This document shows positions 9,701-19,163 of a DNA stretch of 64,000 nt, in pieces; the first letter of the stretch is position 1; each line of letters opens with the position of its first letter. Where the stretch lies: NCBI GenBank assembly GCA_017525015.1, contig JAFXUK010000004.1, positions 62,001 through 126,000 of the forward strand. The letters run 5' to 3'. The notes under the pieces were generated by a model. That model was not told the origin of the DNA. It saw only the letters and a program-made list of their open reading frames with translations, and ran no database searches. Position numbers and translations under genes: made by a program. Source of the stretch: Bacilli bacterium. Its GTDB lineage: Bacteria > Bacillota > Bacilli > RF39 > UBA660.

Positions 9701-12700
9701 ATGCTACTGGATTATCATCATTACCATAATTTATAACTTTAATAATTGATAATTCAGGATTTGAAACAGCTTGATTACCAATAATAGTTGAGTTGTTTCC
9801 TTCTCCATAAATTGAACCTCTTAATTCAATTATTGATTTATCATCATTATCGTAATAATCAGTAGAATCTAATACAACATTAGTTTTTCCTACTACACCA
9901 ATACTACTAAAGTTATAACTCTCTAGTTCACTAGCAACTGTATAACTACCACCAAATACAGTACCTGTTATACTTATATTCTTAATATATGTATTATCGA
10001 TACCAGTAATAGCATCTATTGCTGATTTTCCAACATTAACATAAGTTTGTCCATGAACAAAGGCAGCATTACCTGATCCAAAGACATTACCTGTTATTGT
10101 TCCACCAACAATATTAACAGTACTCGTTCTTCCACTTTCAACATAAGCAGCATTAGTATTATATTCACCTGTATATGGAGTTCCATCACCAGGTTTAAAT
10201 GGAGTTGTATAGTTACCAACATGGGCCATATTACCAGCACCATAAATAGTATCAACAGTACCATCATACATATTAACTTGAGTATCTCCGTATACAACAG
10301 CTAAGTTTCCACCACCATATACGTTACCTTTAACAGTACCTTTTTTCAATTCTACTAAAGTAGTACCAGTAATTGTAGGCGCAGGATTAGTATCTCTATT
10401 TCTATATCCTATATATGCACCATTACCATTACTTCCACCAAATACATTAATAACTGATAATGTATTATTCGTAGAATTTTCATCAACAGTTACATTTGAA
10501 TGCAATGTTGAACCTCCAGCATTATTACCACCAAAGGCATTACCAATAGTTCCATAATTAATATAAACATGGCTATTTGACACCATTCCGTCTTGGTTAG
10601 ATCCACCATAAACGTTATTTAATGTCATACCTTTTAAATAAACATTAGAATTAGTTACATCAGCAGATTTTCCACCACCAAAGGCATTACCATACTGAGC
10701 ATTCGCTACATCCTCTGATGCTGTATCAGCATCTGTACCACCATTAACTATAATATTATTTGATATACTACCCACTAAATTAACGTTTGTAGTATTGGTT
10801 TCAGCAACATTACCTCCACCATAAATGTTTCCTGTAAATATACCAGCATTTGCATTAACTGTACTTGAATAAACAGTACCAGATTGGTTAGATCCTCCAA
10901 ATACGTTATATACAGTAGCCCCTGTATTAATATTTACAACAGTATTACCACTAGTTCCTGAACCTTCGTCAGTACCAGCTTTATAACCACCACCGAAGAC
11001 AGATGCTCCATCAGATCCATCTTGAGCCATTGTAAATGTAGCTTTTCCTATATTTACATTTGTTGATGGTACGTAAGCAGAAGCACCTTTACCACTACCA
11101 TATACTCCACCATAAATTGGAGTAGTTGTACCACCATCAGTAATTACATCACCAGTATATCCTGTGATTAGTAAGCTACTACCAGAAGCTTCTTCAATTG
11201 TAACGTTTGATTTTACAACAGTATGGGCATCATTACCACCACCATAAACGTTATCAATTGTTCCACCAGTAATTAAAACATTAGTTGTATTAGCAGCAGC
11301 TAAAGAACCTTTAGAACCACCAAACACATTACCAACAGTTCCACCAGATACTTTAATATTTAATGGTCCATTTGGTGTTCCATTAACGTTATTACCGTTA
11401 TAAGCTTCAATAACTTCACCTTTTTTAATCTCTACATTAATAGCACCACTATTTGTAGGAGCAGTATTATTATTACCTTCTCCACCACCATAAATAGTAT
11501 TAAATTTACCACCATCTATAGTAATAGTAGTTTTACCCTTAGAGTTAACAGCACCTAATGCACTTCCACCATAAACATTATAAATATCTAAATCTTCGTT
11601 TGCTAAACCACTTGGTAATAAAGATTTAATCGTAATATTACCATTTACTGAAGTAGCAGAACCATATCCTCCACCATATACACCTTGATTTTCTTCACTT
11701 ACATTTCCGTTATATAGGTTAATAAATACGTTTCCTCTAACTTCTCCACTATTATTTGAGCCACCGTAGATTGATTTTTCTACAGTTGTTCCTTTTAAAT
11801 CTATTGTAATAGTATGTCTATAAGTATTAGTTACATCAAGTTCAGGTGTTACTGCAGCACATGTACCATTATTACATTCTAAGTAAATATTATTTGCATT
11901 GTAATTATCACCAGTATGATACATCGGAGATGATGAAACAGAATAATAAGTACAGCTATAATTTATATTAAAATTTTCTGTTCTTGTTCTTGTTGTGCCT
12001 TCAGGATAACCACCGTAACCACCAGAACTATAATTCCAGTTTCCGAAGTTTTGATTTGAATCAGTTCTGTTAACTCCAGGAACAGTACTATCACATACCC
12101 TAGGAGCAGTTAAATAAGTACCATCAGCTAAATAATATCCAGCAGGAATAGTTCCAGTAGATGTTCGTGTCGTAGATTCATTTGAATAAGAATCACTACC
12201 CCATGTACCATAATAATTATTACAACCATAGTAACTATTACATGTTTGTCGGTGATTTGCAGAATATCTGTCAACAGTCGTAACAGTATGACTATTAGTA
12301 AATCCATAATAATCATTAGCCAATTTATTTGTGCCACCATTTCCCGTTCCGGATCCACTATCAGCTCTATTTGAAGCTCCGTATACAGAACCTTCAACAG
12401 TACCATCTAATAATTCTATATGAATACTAGTATTCGTACCATCATAAGCATCAGTTGAACCTACAGATCCGTAGTTTCCACCACCAAATACTGAACCGTA
12501 AATAGTACCACCATTAATAATTACATGTGAATTATCAACAAGTCCATCATCAGTACTTCCTTGTTGGCCTAAACCAGCACCATATACTGATCCTTTTATA
12601 ACTCCATATAAAGTAGCAGAAGCCCAGTTATTTGCGTTATCAACTAAAGTACTTTCAGATGTTTTATATCCAATAATAGCATTTCCACCGATATAAACTA

Positions 12701-15095
12701 AGGTATCATCGCTCATGGCTCCACCACTATTAACACTACCATTACTTCCACCAGCAACAGAGTTTGCTACTCTACCACCAGTAACAGAAATAATTCTGTT
12801 TCCAAATGTTTCAGTTTGACCAGCACCACCAACAATATTTGTAATTTGGCCGCCCTTAATATAAATGGCAATAGAGTTTCCGGCATTTCGAGCAATACCA
12901 GGTCCTCCATTTATATTGAATATAACTCCACCTTCAACAGTTAAAGATCTTAAAGCAGTATTATTTCTTGAGCAATGCCATGACCCAACATATATACCAT
13001 ATGTATAATCACTTGCACTATCTCCATCAGTACCAAATTTACCACTCTTAACTATAATATCAGTAGAAACCCCATCGGAAGTTGTATTTGTTCCACGTCT
13101 TGAACCAGATACCGCATTTGTAACTGTTAATTTGCTATTATCTTTTTTGGCCCTATCATAATCACTTCCATAAATATATTTACCATGGATATTATTATAA
13201 TCGCTACCATAAGTACTACAGCTATTACTATCGTCATCGCCTTCATAACTGTTAATTCTTTTATAAGTTCCAGATTCAATAATGACTTTATTATTATAAT
13301 CTGAACTTGTACCAGTACCACCATTAAATACGTAGTTGTCATTAGACATAGTATTATTTCTTCCAACTTTGAAATTATTAAATTTAGCATCAATATTATT
13401 AGAAATAGTTGAATTAATTATTGCTAAATCATCACCAACAGTTCCAGCACTATATGTTCCGCCATCTAATGTTAATGGTTTATTTGGAGCAGTTCCAATA
13501 GCAACACCTTCAATAATATTTGTATCTCTTGTAACTAAATAATAATAATCAGTTAATCTAACAGCATAAGTTGAAGAATCATCAATCTGACATGCTACAC
13601 GTCTACCAAAAACACGATCACGACGACAAGTATCCTCTAGCGTTCTTGTTGCTCCAATAGGAGGAGGCAATACTTCACCAGTATCAGGATCATATTGTAC
13701 AACATAATTATTATAATCACTTATATCTGCATTCATATAATGAGGTTCGCTAGCTGCTGTACTATATGGATCACCATACTGAATTAATTTATATCCAGCT
13801 TGCGCTTCAGTAGTATTATTACATGTAGTAGAAGTACAAGCTTTTCCGCTATATTGATAATATAATCCACTAGTTCTTTGAGCAGATGTTAAATTACCAA
13901 CTTTATAATAATATGCTCCAGCATTATTTAAACTTAAAGGGTCAGTTTGCACACCAATATTATCATTTCTTGCTTGCCATTCAGCAACTGGACTATTAAC
14001 ATCAACATAATTAAAGACATCATTTCCAGTTACATTATTATTAACAGTACCAGTGTTCCCATTTGCTGTTGCACCAGGAGTAGAAGGAATAAACACTGCT
14101 AAAGTATCATTAAGCTCATAATATCCAGCATTATCATCAATATAGTAAAAATAACAAGCTTGGTTAGGTTGATTAGGACATGTAGTTCCAGCATTAGCAA
14201 TAGTATAATTAGTTCCACCATTACCTTTTGTATAAACAATCCTACCATTACCATTCCCCATTCTCGTATTACGAGGAGCTAGTTGTCTATTTGGATTTAA
14301 AACGATAGTATCATCCAAATAGTTATAACCTATAGTAGCATATTCTTCATAGTTAATATAAATATTATGTTGAACAGATTGAACTTGCTGCATTGATTTA
14401 TCGTTTAAATCAGCAACACTATCTTCAATATCTGCTCCTACCCATGAAGCATTTAATTGTAATGTAATTACTTTCTCACCATTAACAGTTTGAGCATTTG
14501 CTAAACTCACTTTAATATAACGAGTATAATAATCATCATCATAAGATAATACTGAATTTTGGCAGATATTTGCAGTAATACCTGTTGCAGAATTATTACA
14601 TACCCAACCATTAAATCCATATCCGAAAGGTCTATCTGTATAAGGATTATCTATTAATTCAATTGTTACTGTATTATCAGTAGTATTAATTGGATAATAT
14701 TTATAATATTCAAATTTATATTGTTGTTCATCTTCAGAAACATATCCAATCAAGTTAGTACTATTAATATCTGTGCCATCATAAATTAAATGAACAGCTG
14801 CTAAAGTATTTTTATTATAAGTATTTGCATACGTAGGCATATTTGGTTTACTTGTAATTCTTGTATAATTTAAACCTTCATAATAATTCCAATCAGCTTC
14901 TAAGTCATTAATAAAAACAGTACTGTTATTTTCTCCACCAATACCAGTTGTTACATTAACATTATAATGTTCACTACTGCTCCAAGATGCATAGTATCTA
15001 ACGATTGAAGACATTGAAACTGCAAACAAAAGAAGTATTGTTAGCCAAACAATAGTCTTTTTTCTAGGTAGTTTTTTTAATCTATATTTAAGCAT
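6711..15095 (-). CDS. Giant exported surface protein with glycine-rich beta-helix-like repeats
   Basis: A 2794-residue protein. A basic N terminus (KYRLKKLPRKK) and hydrophobic segment (about 15-30) are followed by YYASWSSSEHYNVNV, resembling the SipW-type cleavage region of TasA-like proteins. Residues about 50-590 are Asn/Thr/Tyr-rich with occasional Cys pairs. Residues about 600-1790 carry over 20 copies of a motif like VYGGGN or VFGGSN spaced about 40-60 residues apart, as expected for a right-handed parallel beta-helix. The last ~800 residues look like several beta-sandwich domains. No LPXTG sorting signal or C-terminal membrane anchor is seen. Probably an adhesin or surface-layer fibre, anchored or processed by the SipW-type system encoded downstream. 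AGGA lies 9 bases before the ATG. Confidence 0.85.
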   Translation of the reverse strand: MLKYRLKKLPRKKTIVWLTILLLFAVSMSSIVRYYASWSSSEHYNVNVTTGIGGENNSTVFINDLEADWNYYEGLNYTRITSKPNMPTYANTYNKNTLAAVHLIYDGTDINSTNLIGYVSEDEQQYKFEYYKYYPINTTDNTVTIELIDNPYTDRPFGYGFNGWVCNNSATGITANICQNSVLSYDDDYYTRYIKVSLANAQTVNGEKVITLQLNASWVGADIEDSVADLNDKSMQQVQSVQHNIYINYEEYATIGYNYLDDTIVLNPNRQLAPRNTRMGNGNGRIVYTKGNGGTNYTIANAGTTCPNQPNQACYFYYIDDNAGYYELNDTLAVFIPSTPGATANGNTGTVNNNVTGNDVFNYVDVNSPVAEWQARNDNIGVQTDPLSLNNAGAYYYKVGNLTSAQRTSGLYYQYSGKACTSTTCNNTTEAQAGYKLIQYGDPYSTAASEPHYMNADISDYNNYVVQYDPDTGEVLPPPIGATRTLEDTCRRDRVFGRRVACQIDDSSTYAVRLTDYYYLVTRDTNIIEGVAIGTAPNKPLTLDGGTYSAGTVGDDLAIINSTISNNIDAKFNNFKVGRNNTMSNDNYVFNGGTGTSSDYNNKVIIESGTYKRINSYEGDDDSNSCSTYGSDYNNIHGKYIYGSDYDRAKKDNSKLTVTNAVSGSRRGTNTTSDGVSTDIIVKSGKFGTDGDSASDYTYGIYVGSWHCSRNNTALRSLTVEGGVIFNINGGPGIARNAGNSIAIYIKGGQITNIVGGAGQTETFGNRIISVTGGRVANSVAGGSNGSVNSGGAMSDDTLVYIGGNAIIGYKTSESTLVDNANNWASATLYGVIKGSVYGAGLGQQGSTDDGLVDNSHVIINGGTIYGSVFGGGNYGSVGSTDAYDGTNTSIHIELLDGTVEGSVYGASNRADSGSGTGNGGTNKLANDYYGFTNSHTVTTVDRYSANHRQTCNSYYGCNNYYGTWGSDSYSNESTTRTSTGTIPAGYYLADGTYLTAPRVCDSTVPGVNRTDSNQNFGNWNYSSGGYGGYPEGTTRTRTENFNINYSCTYYSVSSSPMYHTGDNYNANNIYLECNNGTCAAVTPELDVTNTYRHTITIDLKGTTVEKSIYGGSNNSGEVRGNVFINLYNGNVSEENQGVYGGGYGSATSVNGNITIKSLLPSGLANEDLDIYNVYGGSALGAVNSKGKTTITIDGGKFNTIYGGGEGNNNTAPTNSGAINVEIKKGEVIEAYNGNNVNGTPNGPLNIKVSGGTVGNVFGGSKGSLAAANTTNVLITGGTIDNVYGGGNDAHTVVKSNVTIEEASGSSLLITGYTGDVITDGGTTTPIYGGVYGSGKGASAYVPSTNVNIGKATFTMAQDGSDGASVFGGGYKAGTDEGSGTSGNTVVNINTGATVYNVFGGSNQSGTVYSSTVNANAGIFTGNIYGGGNVAETNTTNVNLVGSISNNIIVNGGTDADTASEDVANAQYGNAFGGGKSADVTNSNVYLKGMTLNNVYGGSNQDGMVSNSHVYINYGTIGNAFGGNNAGGSTLHSNVTVDENSTNNTLSVINVFGGSNGNGAYIGYRNRDTNPAPTITGTTLVELKKGTVKGNVYGGGNLAVVYGDTQVNMYDGTVDTIYGAGNMAHVGNYTTPFKPGDGTPYTGEYNTNAAYVESGRTSTVNIVGGTITGNVFGSGNAAFVHGQTYVNVGKSAIDAITGIDNTYIKNISITGTVFGGSYTVASELESYNFSSIGVVGKTNVVLDSTDYYDNDDKSIIELRGSIYGEGNNSTIIGNQAVSNPELSIIKVINYGNDDNPVAFASLARATVVEILDSTIELTGARNKQFREDKSEYSFVTIGNLYLLGTHDTDNPGGTTVYAKGGGTWLAKMYSGYKNGNTFVPETININTGETNGVVNRIYMPSRKVLAVSEGKVLASNPGTVHGIAFLGMYTHGSGNTFVRGIYDPDYTAPSGVVDDATYALFDPESNFTYVYGSSSTDAGAPLTYVEEGGIRKTTIDGFYTNYADPETKEFSTDYVGVTPKTENYYKWIIGKEVLEISVDLKASKYSMEASKNVKIEFEELFTEDGSSNGDVVFNIKSVKTSEFGQSITNSNTAFTASLINKADIPKIAETFGENGVTDANRKFAITMGTSSTGWKNNYSTNIYTNDTDPYTGDTTYIYDSTTGARNLSFWLYHSKNIDTSYMIDPEGDIGLGNVSVDMEARNPNWGDATPDLPIVITINVYLTDDDQHDGYGYSIAPGKKYGTFAMSTPTIGTDGSFSIYHSLALDLNKEVAGKKDEHWSPDKAYDDDNYRYLSSKDKLPAGTRITMLDMIKGEQYFYEVTGNEVQNANSTYSYYLRDFVSMSNVGGNIIHFDDGMDGVNSKYYKAIYENGVLVGEYGIEEFIFTFDFSSTDQNSYAANYELTSNIYLQLDGINDDTGEVETVLAPVFETGDQEMNYTVIKAGSSYISTDGGFVDDEGNVSTQEVFDVYRQTPATMLLETSLQNSLSNSNFTDTIYDDYQLGAKLTFYRLGEGNQKVALSYDTLDGLVVDVNGNKYYPENSESSGVIRLNLAGRISTLDSTVKLDFSNVSDAFVVGEYELCVETFGSYDGLYYNGIQASEKCFKFNLLSSDFGLVATAPEVEITHDVETGLDSEDNDVITYTVRSTNGIANPRLKISIQQFRSHNSGNYGDLIYNNKNICDFATKIEITSEDDTNKTPVTINCTGTMTDYYYDLGPIASGEVKNYTVKVTLKHGPNNDETDPSTSGWRSGTYRVLFTVFDRTTVNGVPKDTEIGSDYEYLIIRSLDVDEYGNGG
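9725..13295 (-). repeat. Degenerate repeat region encoding the beta-helix-like part of the giant protein
   Basis: Within the giant gene, codons for about residues 600-1790 repeat a loose pattern: a hydrophobic strand, often ITGGT or VNIxxGT, then [VI]-[YF]-G-G-[GS]-N. Examples are VFGGGNYG, IYGGGEGN, VYGGGNDAH, VFGGSNQSG, IYGGGNVAE, VYGGSNQDG, VFGGSNGNG, VYGGGNLAV and IYGAGNMAH. Copies differ at most positions and in length, so this is an old, structurally constrained protein repeat rather than recent DNA duplication. Confidence 0.75.
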
Positions 15096-15134
15096 AACTT
15101 CACTTCCTATGTTATGTATTATTCATCATTATTA

Positions 15135-15140
15135 ATTATA
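15135..15140 (-). promoter_or_regulatory. Likely -10 box for the giant surface protein gene
   Basis: A perfect TATAAT lies on the minus strand about 40 bases before the start at 15095, just after the clpB terminator. The -35 region at 17-base spacing (TTCCTT) is poor, so activity may be weak or need an activator. Confidence 0.45.
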
Positions 15141-15163
15141 CAATAAAAAATGTAAAAAAGGAA

Positions 15164-15193
15164 CAAAAAAAGGAACAAATTTAGTTGTTCCTT
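15164..15193 (-). terminator. Terminator after clpB
   Basis: Minus-strand hairpin with arms AAGGAACAA and TTGTTCCTT around a 6-base loop, followed by a T run. The stop codon of clpB lies in the hairpin. A second TTGTTCC copy follows at once. Confidence 0.8.
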
Positions 15194-17295
15194 ATAACAA
15201 ATTTTTCCGTATCATCTAAATCAATTGTGATTTTAGAATTATCAGTAATTTTGTTTTCAATTAACTCCATTGCAATTAAAGTTTCGATGTTTTCTGAAAC
15301 ATATCTCTTAATAGGTCTTGCTCCAAAATTCTCATCATATGAATTCTTTATAACATATTCTTTAGCTTTTGGTGTTAACTCAATTTGAATATTTCTTGTT
15401 TTTAATCTTGTTTCCATTTCAGAGATTATCTTATCTAAGATCTTACCGACTACATCTCTACCAAGACTATTGAAGAATAAGATTTCATCTATCCTATTTA
15501 AGAATTCTGGTTTAAATGTACTTCTTAACTCTTTATTAATTAATTCGTTTTTATTTGGTAAATTTTCTAGAATATATTCACTTCCTAAATTACTTGTCAT
15601 GATAATAATTGTATTTTTAAAATCAACAGTTCTACCTTGATTATCTGTAATACGGCCATCATCAAGTATTTGAAGTAAAATATTAAATACATCTGGATGA
15701 GCTTTTTCAATTTCATCAAATAAAACAATACTATAAGGGTTTCTTCTTACTGCTTCAGTAAGTTGTCCTCCTTCATCATATCCAATATAACCTGGAGCTG
15801 CTCCAATTAAACGAGAAACATTAAACGCTTCCATATACTCAGACATATCAATACGAATCATATGTCTTTCATCATCAAATAATTCATATGCTAAAGTCTT
15901 AGCAACTTCTGTTTTACCTACACCTGTAGGACCTAAGAATAAGAATGAACCAATTGGTCTATTAGGATCTTTAATACCTGCTCTACTTCTTAAAATAGCA
16001 TTAGATACTTTATGTAATACCTCATCTTGACCAATAACACGTTTCTTCATATTTTCTTCAAGTTTTAATAATTTTTCCTTTTCCCCTTCAACTAATTTAG
16101 TTACTGGTACATTAGTCCATTTACTAATAACTTGAGCAATATCTTCTTCAGAAACAGTATCACTTATTAATTTGTTCTTATTATTCTTTTGTAGTTCTTC
16201 CAATTCACTTTCTAATTTAGGAATTTCACCATGACGTAATCTTGCTGCTGTTTCCAAATCATATGAATTCTCTGCTTCTTTTAACATATGTTTAGCACTT
16301 TCCAAACTTCTCTTCTTATCAAGAATAGATTGGTTAGTTTCTTTTTCTTTTTTAAAGTCTTCTTTTAATTTAGATTCCTTTAATTTTAATTGATATAATT
16401 CTTGATCAAGTTCATCCAATCTCGCTTTACTAGACTCGTCTTTTTCTTTTTTAAGACTTTGTCTTTCTATTTCTAGTAGCATAATCTTTCTTGTTAACTT
16501 ATCTAGTTCAACTGGAACACTATCCATTTCTACCTTAATAGTTGCACAAGCTTCATCAATTAAATCAATTGCTTTATCTGGCAAATATCTATCAGTAATA
16601 TATCTATCACTCATAGTAGCTGCCGCAATAATAGCTCTATCTTTAATATTAACTCCATGATGAACTTCAAATCTTTCTTTCAAACCACGAAGTATTGCAA
16701 TTGTATCTTCTACACTAGGAGCTTGAACAATAATCTTTTGGAATCTTCTTTCTAGTGCACCATCTTTTTCAATATACTTACGATATTCATTTAAAGTAGT
16801 AGCACCAATACATTTAATTTCACCTCTAGCTAACATTGGTTTTAACATATTACCAACGTTCATTGTACCTTCAGTTCCATCACCAACTATCATATGTATT
16901 TCATCAATAAACATGATAATCTTTCCATCAGATTCTTTAATTTTATTTAAGACTGCTTTTAGTCTCTCTTCAAATTCACCACGATATTTAGCACCAGCAA
17001 CTAATGCTGCTAGGTCTAATTCCCATACCGTTTTATTTTTTAAACTATCTGGAACATCTCCATTAACAATACGTAATGCTAAACCTTCAACAATAGCTGT
17101 TTTACCAACACCTGGTTCACCAATTAATACCGGATTATTCTTTGTCTTACGAGATAGTACCCTTTCAATACTTCTAATTTCATCATCTCTACCTATAACA
17201 GGATCAATCTTATTATTCTTAGCAGCATCAGTAATATCTCTACCATACTTTTCTAAAACTTTTTCCTCTTCTTGAGGATTCATTTGATAATCCAT
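15181..17295 (-). CDS. clpB: ClpB-type AAA+ disaggregase lacking the N domain
   Basis: A 704-residue protein, against about 860 for full-length ClpB. It has nucleotide-binding domain 1 (Walker A GEPGVGKT near residue 60, Walker B IMFIDEIH), a coiled-coil middle domain (about 285-400, with the [20 protein letters not shown] region) and nucleotide-binding domain 2 ([19 protein letters not shown], sensor region GARPIKRYV). It lacks the N-terminal substrate-binding domain and has no ClpP-docking IGF loop that I can see. A longer frame reaches back to 17346, but that start lies inside the CIRCE operator. The ATG at 17295, preceded by AAGGAGGG, is the real start. It would resolve protein aggregates with DnaK. 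Controlled by HrcA. Confidence 0.92.
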   Translation of the reverse strand: MDYQMNPQEEEKVLEKYGRDITDAAKNNKIDPVIGRDDEIRSIERVLSRKTKNNPVLIGEPGVGKTAIVEGLALRIVNGDVPDSLKNKTVWELDLAALVAGAKYRGEFEERLKAVLNKIKESDGKIIMFIDEIHMIVGDGTEGTMNVGNMLKPMLARGEIKCIGATTLNEYRKYIEKDGALERRFQKIIVQAPSVEDTIAILRGLKERFEVHHGVNIKDRAIIAAATMSDRYITDRYLPDKAIDLIDEACATIKVEMDSVPVELDKLTRKIMLLEIERQSLKKEKDESSKARLDELDQELYQLKLKESKLKEDFKKEKETNQSILDKKRSLESAKHMLKEAENSYDLETAARLRHGEIPKLESELEELQKNNKNKLISDTVSEEDIAQVISKWTNVPVTKLVEGEKEKLLKLEENMKKRVIGQDEVLHKVSNAILRSRAGIKDPNRPIGSFLFLGPTGVGKTEVAKTLAYELFDDERHMIRIDMSEYMEAFNVSRLIGAAPGYIGYDEGGQLTEAVRRNPYSIVLFDEIEKAHPDVFNILLQILDDGRITDNQGRTVDFKNTIIIMTSNLGSEYILENLPNKNELINKELRSTFKPEFLNRIDEILFFNSLGRDVVGKILDKIISEMETRLKTRNIQIELTPKAKEYVIKNSYDENFGARPIKRYVSENIETLIAMELIENKITDNSKITIDLDDTEKFVIRNN

Positions 17296-17332
17296 AATAT
17301 CCCTCCTTATCGAAGACATTATAGCACCAAAA

Positions 17333-17359
17333 TTAGCACTCGTCAATAGAGAGTGCTAA
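17333..17359 (-). promoter_or_regulatory. CIRCE operator (HrcA binding site) of clpB
   Basis: Perfect inverted repeat TTAGCACTC - 9 bases - GAGTGCTAA, the classical heat-shock operator bound by the repressor HrcA in Firmicutes. A TATAAT -10 box on the minus strand (17359-17364) overlaps its edge by one base, so HrcA binding would block the start of transcription. The clpB ATG is 38 bases downstream. Confidence 0.97.
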
Positions 17360-17375
17360 TTATATTTTAGACATT

Positions 17376-17400
17376 AAAAAAAGACGATATTCTCGTCTTT
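17376..17400 (-). terminator. Terminator after the purine permease gene
   Basis: Minus-strand hairpin with arms AAAGACGA and TCGTCTTT around GAATA, then a T run. It directly abuts the permease stop codon and precedes the clpB promoter. Confidence 0.85.
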
Positions 17401-18917
17401 TATAATACAGTTGGTACCAAGAAATATACTAAGAATAGTATAAATACAACCATTGTTACTAAATTTATTTCTAAATGAGGTTTTTCTTTTAAACTACCCC
17501 TCTTATATCTAATTATATCAATTAAATATACTAATAAATCTAATACAACAAATGAAATAATTCCTATACCAATTCCCTCAGTAATAGAATATGCAAGTAC
17601 CATTGTAATAATTGTTAAGAATGCAGGTATAGCATTTTTTATATGATCAAAATCTACTTCTCTTACATTACTCATCATTAGAACACCAACATAGATTAAT
17701 GCACTTGCAGCTGCTGCTGAAGGAATAAATGCAAATAGCGGTAATAAGAAAATAGATAACAAGAATAATACAGCAACAACTAATGCTGTTAAACCTGTTT
17801 TACCACCAGCTGAAACACCAGCTCCACTTTCAACGAAAGTAGTAACTGTACTAGTACCAAATATAGCACCAGTAACAGTTGCTGTACTATCAGCAAGCAT
17901 CATCTTACCATAATTTTGTGGTTTACCATCTTTATCTAAAAGTTTAGCATTACTACAGCAACCAACAACTGTTCCCATAGTATCAAACATATCAATCATT
18001 GAGAATGAAATAATTAACATCAAAGATGTCATAAATGATTCTTTTGGTAAATCGAATCCTCCTCTAAACAAAGAGAATAAAACAGAATCACCATTTTTAA
18101 TATTAAAGAAGTTTCCAATATTTTCCCAGAACTTCCAACTTATTCCAGGAACATTTCCTTTAATAATTTCTAAATCAGCAACACCTAGAGGAATAGCAAG
18201 TATTGTTGCAGCAAGTATTCCTAAAATAACAGATCCTTTAACGTTATAGTGTGATAATATTCCTATAACAATCAAGCCAAATAAAGCTACAACTGCTGAA
18301 CATGCAGCTCCACCTTTAGCCCACAAACCAGTATTATTAAAATCAATTAATTGTAATAAAGTAAATTGATTATCAACAATAATTTTAGCATTTTGGAAAC
18401 CAATAAATGCAATAAATAATCCAATACCTACAGAGATAGATATTCGAACTGGTTTTGGTACTCCATCAAATATTTTTTCACGAAGAGATATCATCTCTCC
18501 CTTTTTATTCCTTCCGCAAGGAATAACAGATAATAGTAAGAAAATGATTCCACTTACGAATACTAATGCCATAGCATTTCCATATGAATATGCAAATCCC
18601 ATAGCACCTCCTACTATTGTTCCAACTGTGGCATTAAGTCCCATTCCTGGAGCTTGCGCTAATGGCATTTTAGCTAATAATGCCATTAATAATGTTCCTA
18701 CGAAAGCACCTAACGCAGTAGCAATAAACACACTTGAGAAACGAGGATCTGCTGTTCCGCCCCACAAGATGTTATTTGGGTTTACAGTTAGGATATAAGC
18801 CATCGCAAGGAATGTTGTGATACCAGCAAATATTTCTGTTCTTACATTACTTCCTCTTTTAGCAACTTCAAAGAACTCATTAAATTTGCTAGCTCTCTTT
18901 TTCTTTGTCTTTTTCAC
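17400..18917 (-). CDS. NCS2-family purine permease (guanine/hypoxanthine type)
   Basis: A 505-residue integral membrane protein with 12 or more hydrophobic segments. It carries hallmarks of the AzgA-like branch of NCS2: FAGITTFLAMAYILTVNP near the N terminus, APGMGLNA in segment 3, and DMFDTMGTVVG in the second core motif. It imports purine bases by proton symport; the guanine-type riboswitch upstream supports guanine or hypoxanthine as substrate. A TTG at 18926 would give a slightly longer product, but GAAAGG sits 9 bases before the GTG at 18917, so that GTG is preferred. Confidence 0.92.
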   Translation of the reverse strand: MKKTKKKRASKFNEFFEVAKRGSNVRTEIFAGITTFLAMAYILTVNPNNILWGGTADPRFSSVFIATALGAFVGTLLMALLAKMPLAQAPGMGLNATVGTIVGGAMGFAYSYGNAMALVFVSGIIFLLLSVIPCGRNKKGEMISLREKIFDGVPKPVRISISVGIGLFIAFIGFQNAKIIVDNQFTLLQLIDFNNTGLWAKGGAACSAVVALFGLIVIGILSHYNVKGSVILGILAATILAIPLGVADLEIIKGNVPGISWKFWENIGNFFNIKNGDSVLFSLFRGGFDLPKESFMTSLMLIISFSMIDMFDTMGTVVGCCSNAKLLDKDGKPQNYGKMMLADSTATVTGAIFGTSTVTTFVESGAGVSAGGKTGLTALVVAVLFLLSIFLLPLFAFIPSAAAASALIYVGVLMMSNVREVDFDHIKNAIPAFLTIITMVLAYSITEGIGIGIISFVVLDLLVYLIDIIRYKRGSLKEKPHLEINLVTMVVFILFLVYFLVPTVL

Positions 18918-18944
18918 AAAAAACAACCTTTCTTTCTAGGAAAA

Positions 18945-18978
18945 TAAAAAAAGCCTACAAAAAGATTGTAAGACTATT
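18945..18978 (-). terminator. Expression-platform terminator of the purine riboswitch
   Basis: On the minus strand, AGTCTTACAA pairs with TTGTAGGCT (one bulged T and one G-U pair) and is followed by TTTTTTT. Its 5' arm includes ATAGTCT, complementary to AGACTAT at the 3' side of the aptamer, so the two alternative structures exclude each other. This is the usual ligand-induced transcription-termination switch. Confidence 0.8.
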
Positions 18979-19003
18979 TTTTTACAAAGAAGCACAACAT
19001 CAA

Positions 19004-19072
19004 GTCATAGTCTATTCATTCACGGTGAATAGGTAGAAACATTCGAACCATATTTTCGAACATATATGACTA
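19004..19072 (-). promoter_or_regulatory. Guanine-class purine riboswitch aptamer
   Basis: Minus-strand RNA with P1 arms AGTCATA and TATGACT, P2 formed by TTCGAA elements flanking AATATGG, the conserved GTTTCTACC joining region, and P3 around CACCGTGAATG. The ligand-reading position in the closing segment GACTATG is C, as in guanine/hypoxanthine aptamers (adenine aptamers have U there). It controls the purine permease gene, probably turning it off when purine is plentiful. Confidence 0.93.
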
Positions 19073-19090
19073 TCTCTATTTTCCAACTAG

Positions 19091-19119
19091 ATTATCCCAC
19101 TTAGAATAATAAAAAACAA
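19091..19119 (-). promoter_or_regulatory. Promoter of the riboswitch-purine permease transcript
   Basis: On the minus strand, TTGTTT (19114-19119) and GATAAT (19091-19096) are 17 bases apart. The aptamer begins about 19 bases after the -10 box. Confidence 0.6.
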
Positions 19120-19163
19120 TTCTATCATTTTAACCTTAAATATGTTATAATAATAGAAGAAAC

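Noticed and set aside
12128..13393. Several 60-90-residue frames inside the giant surface protein gene on both strands
   Set aside because: They arise from its low-complexity, Asn/Thr-rich codons. None has a ribosome binding site or recognisable protein features.
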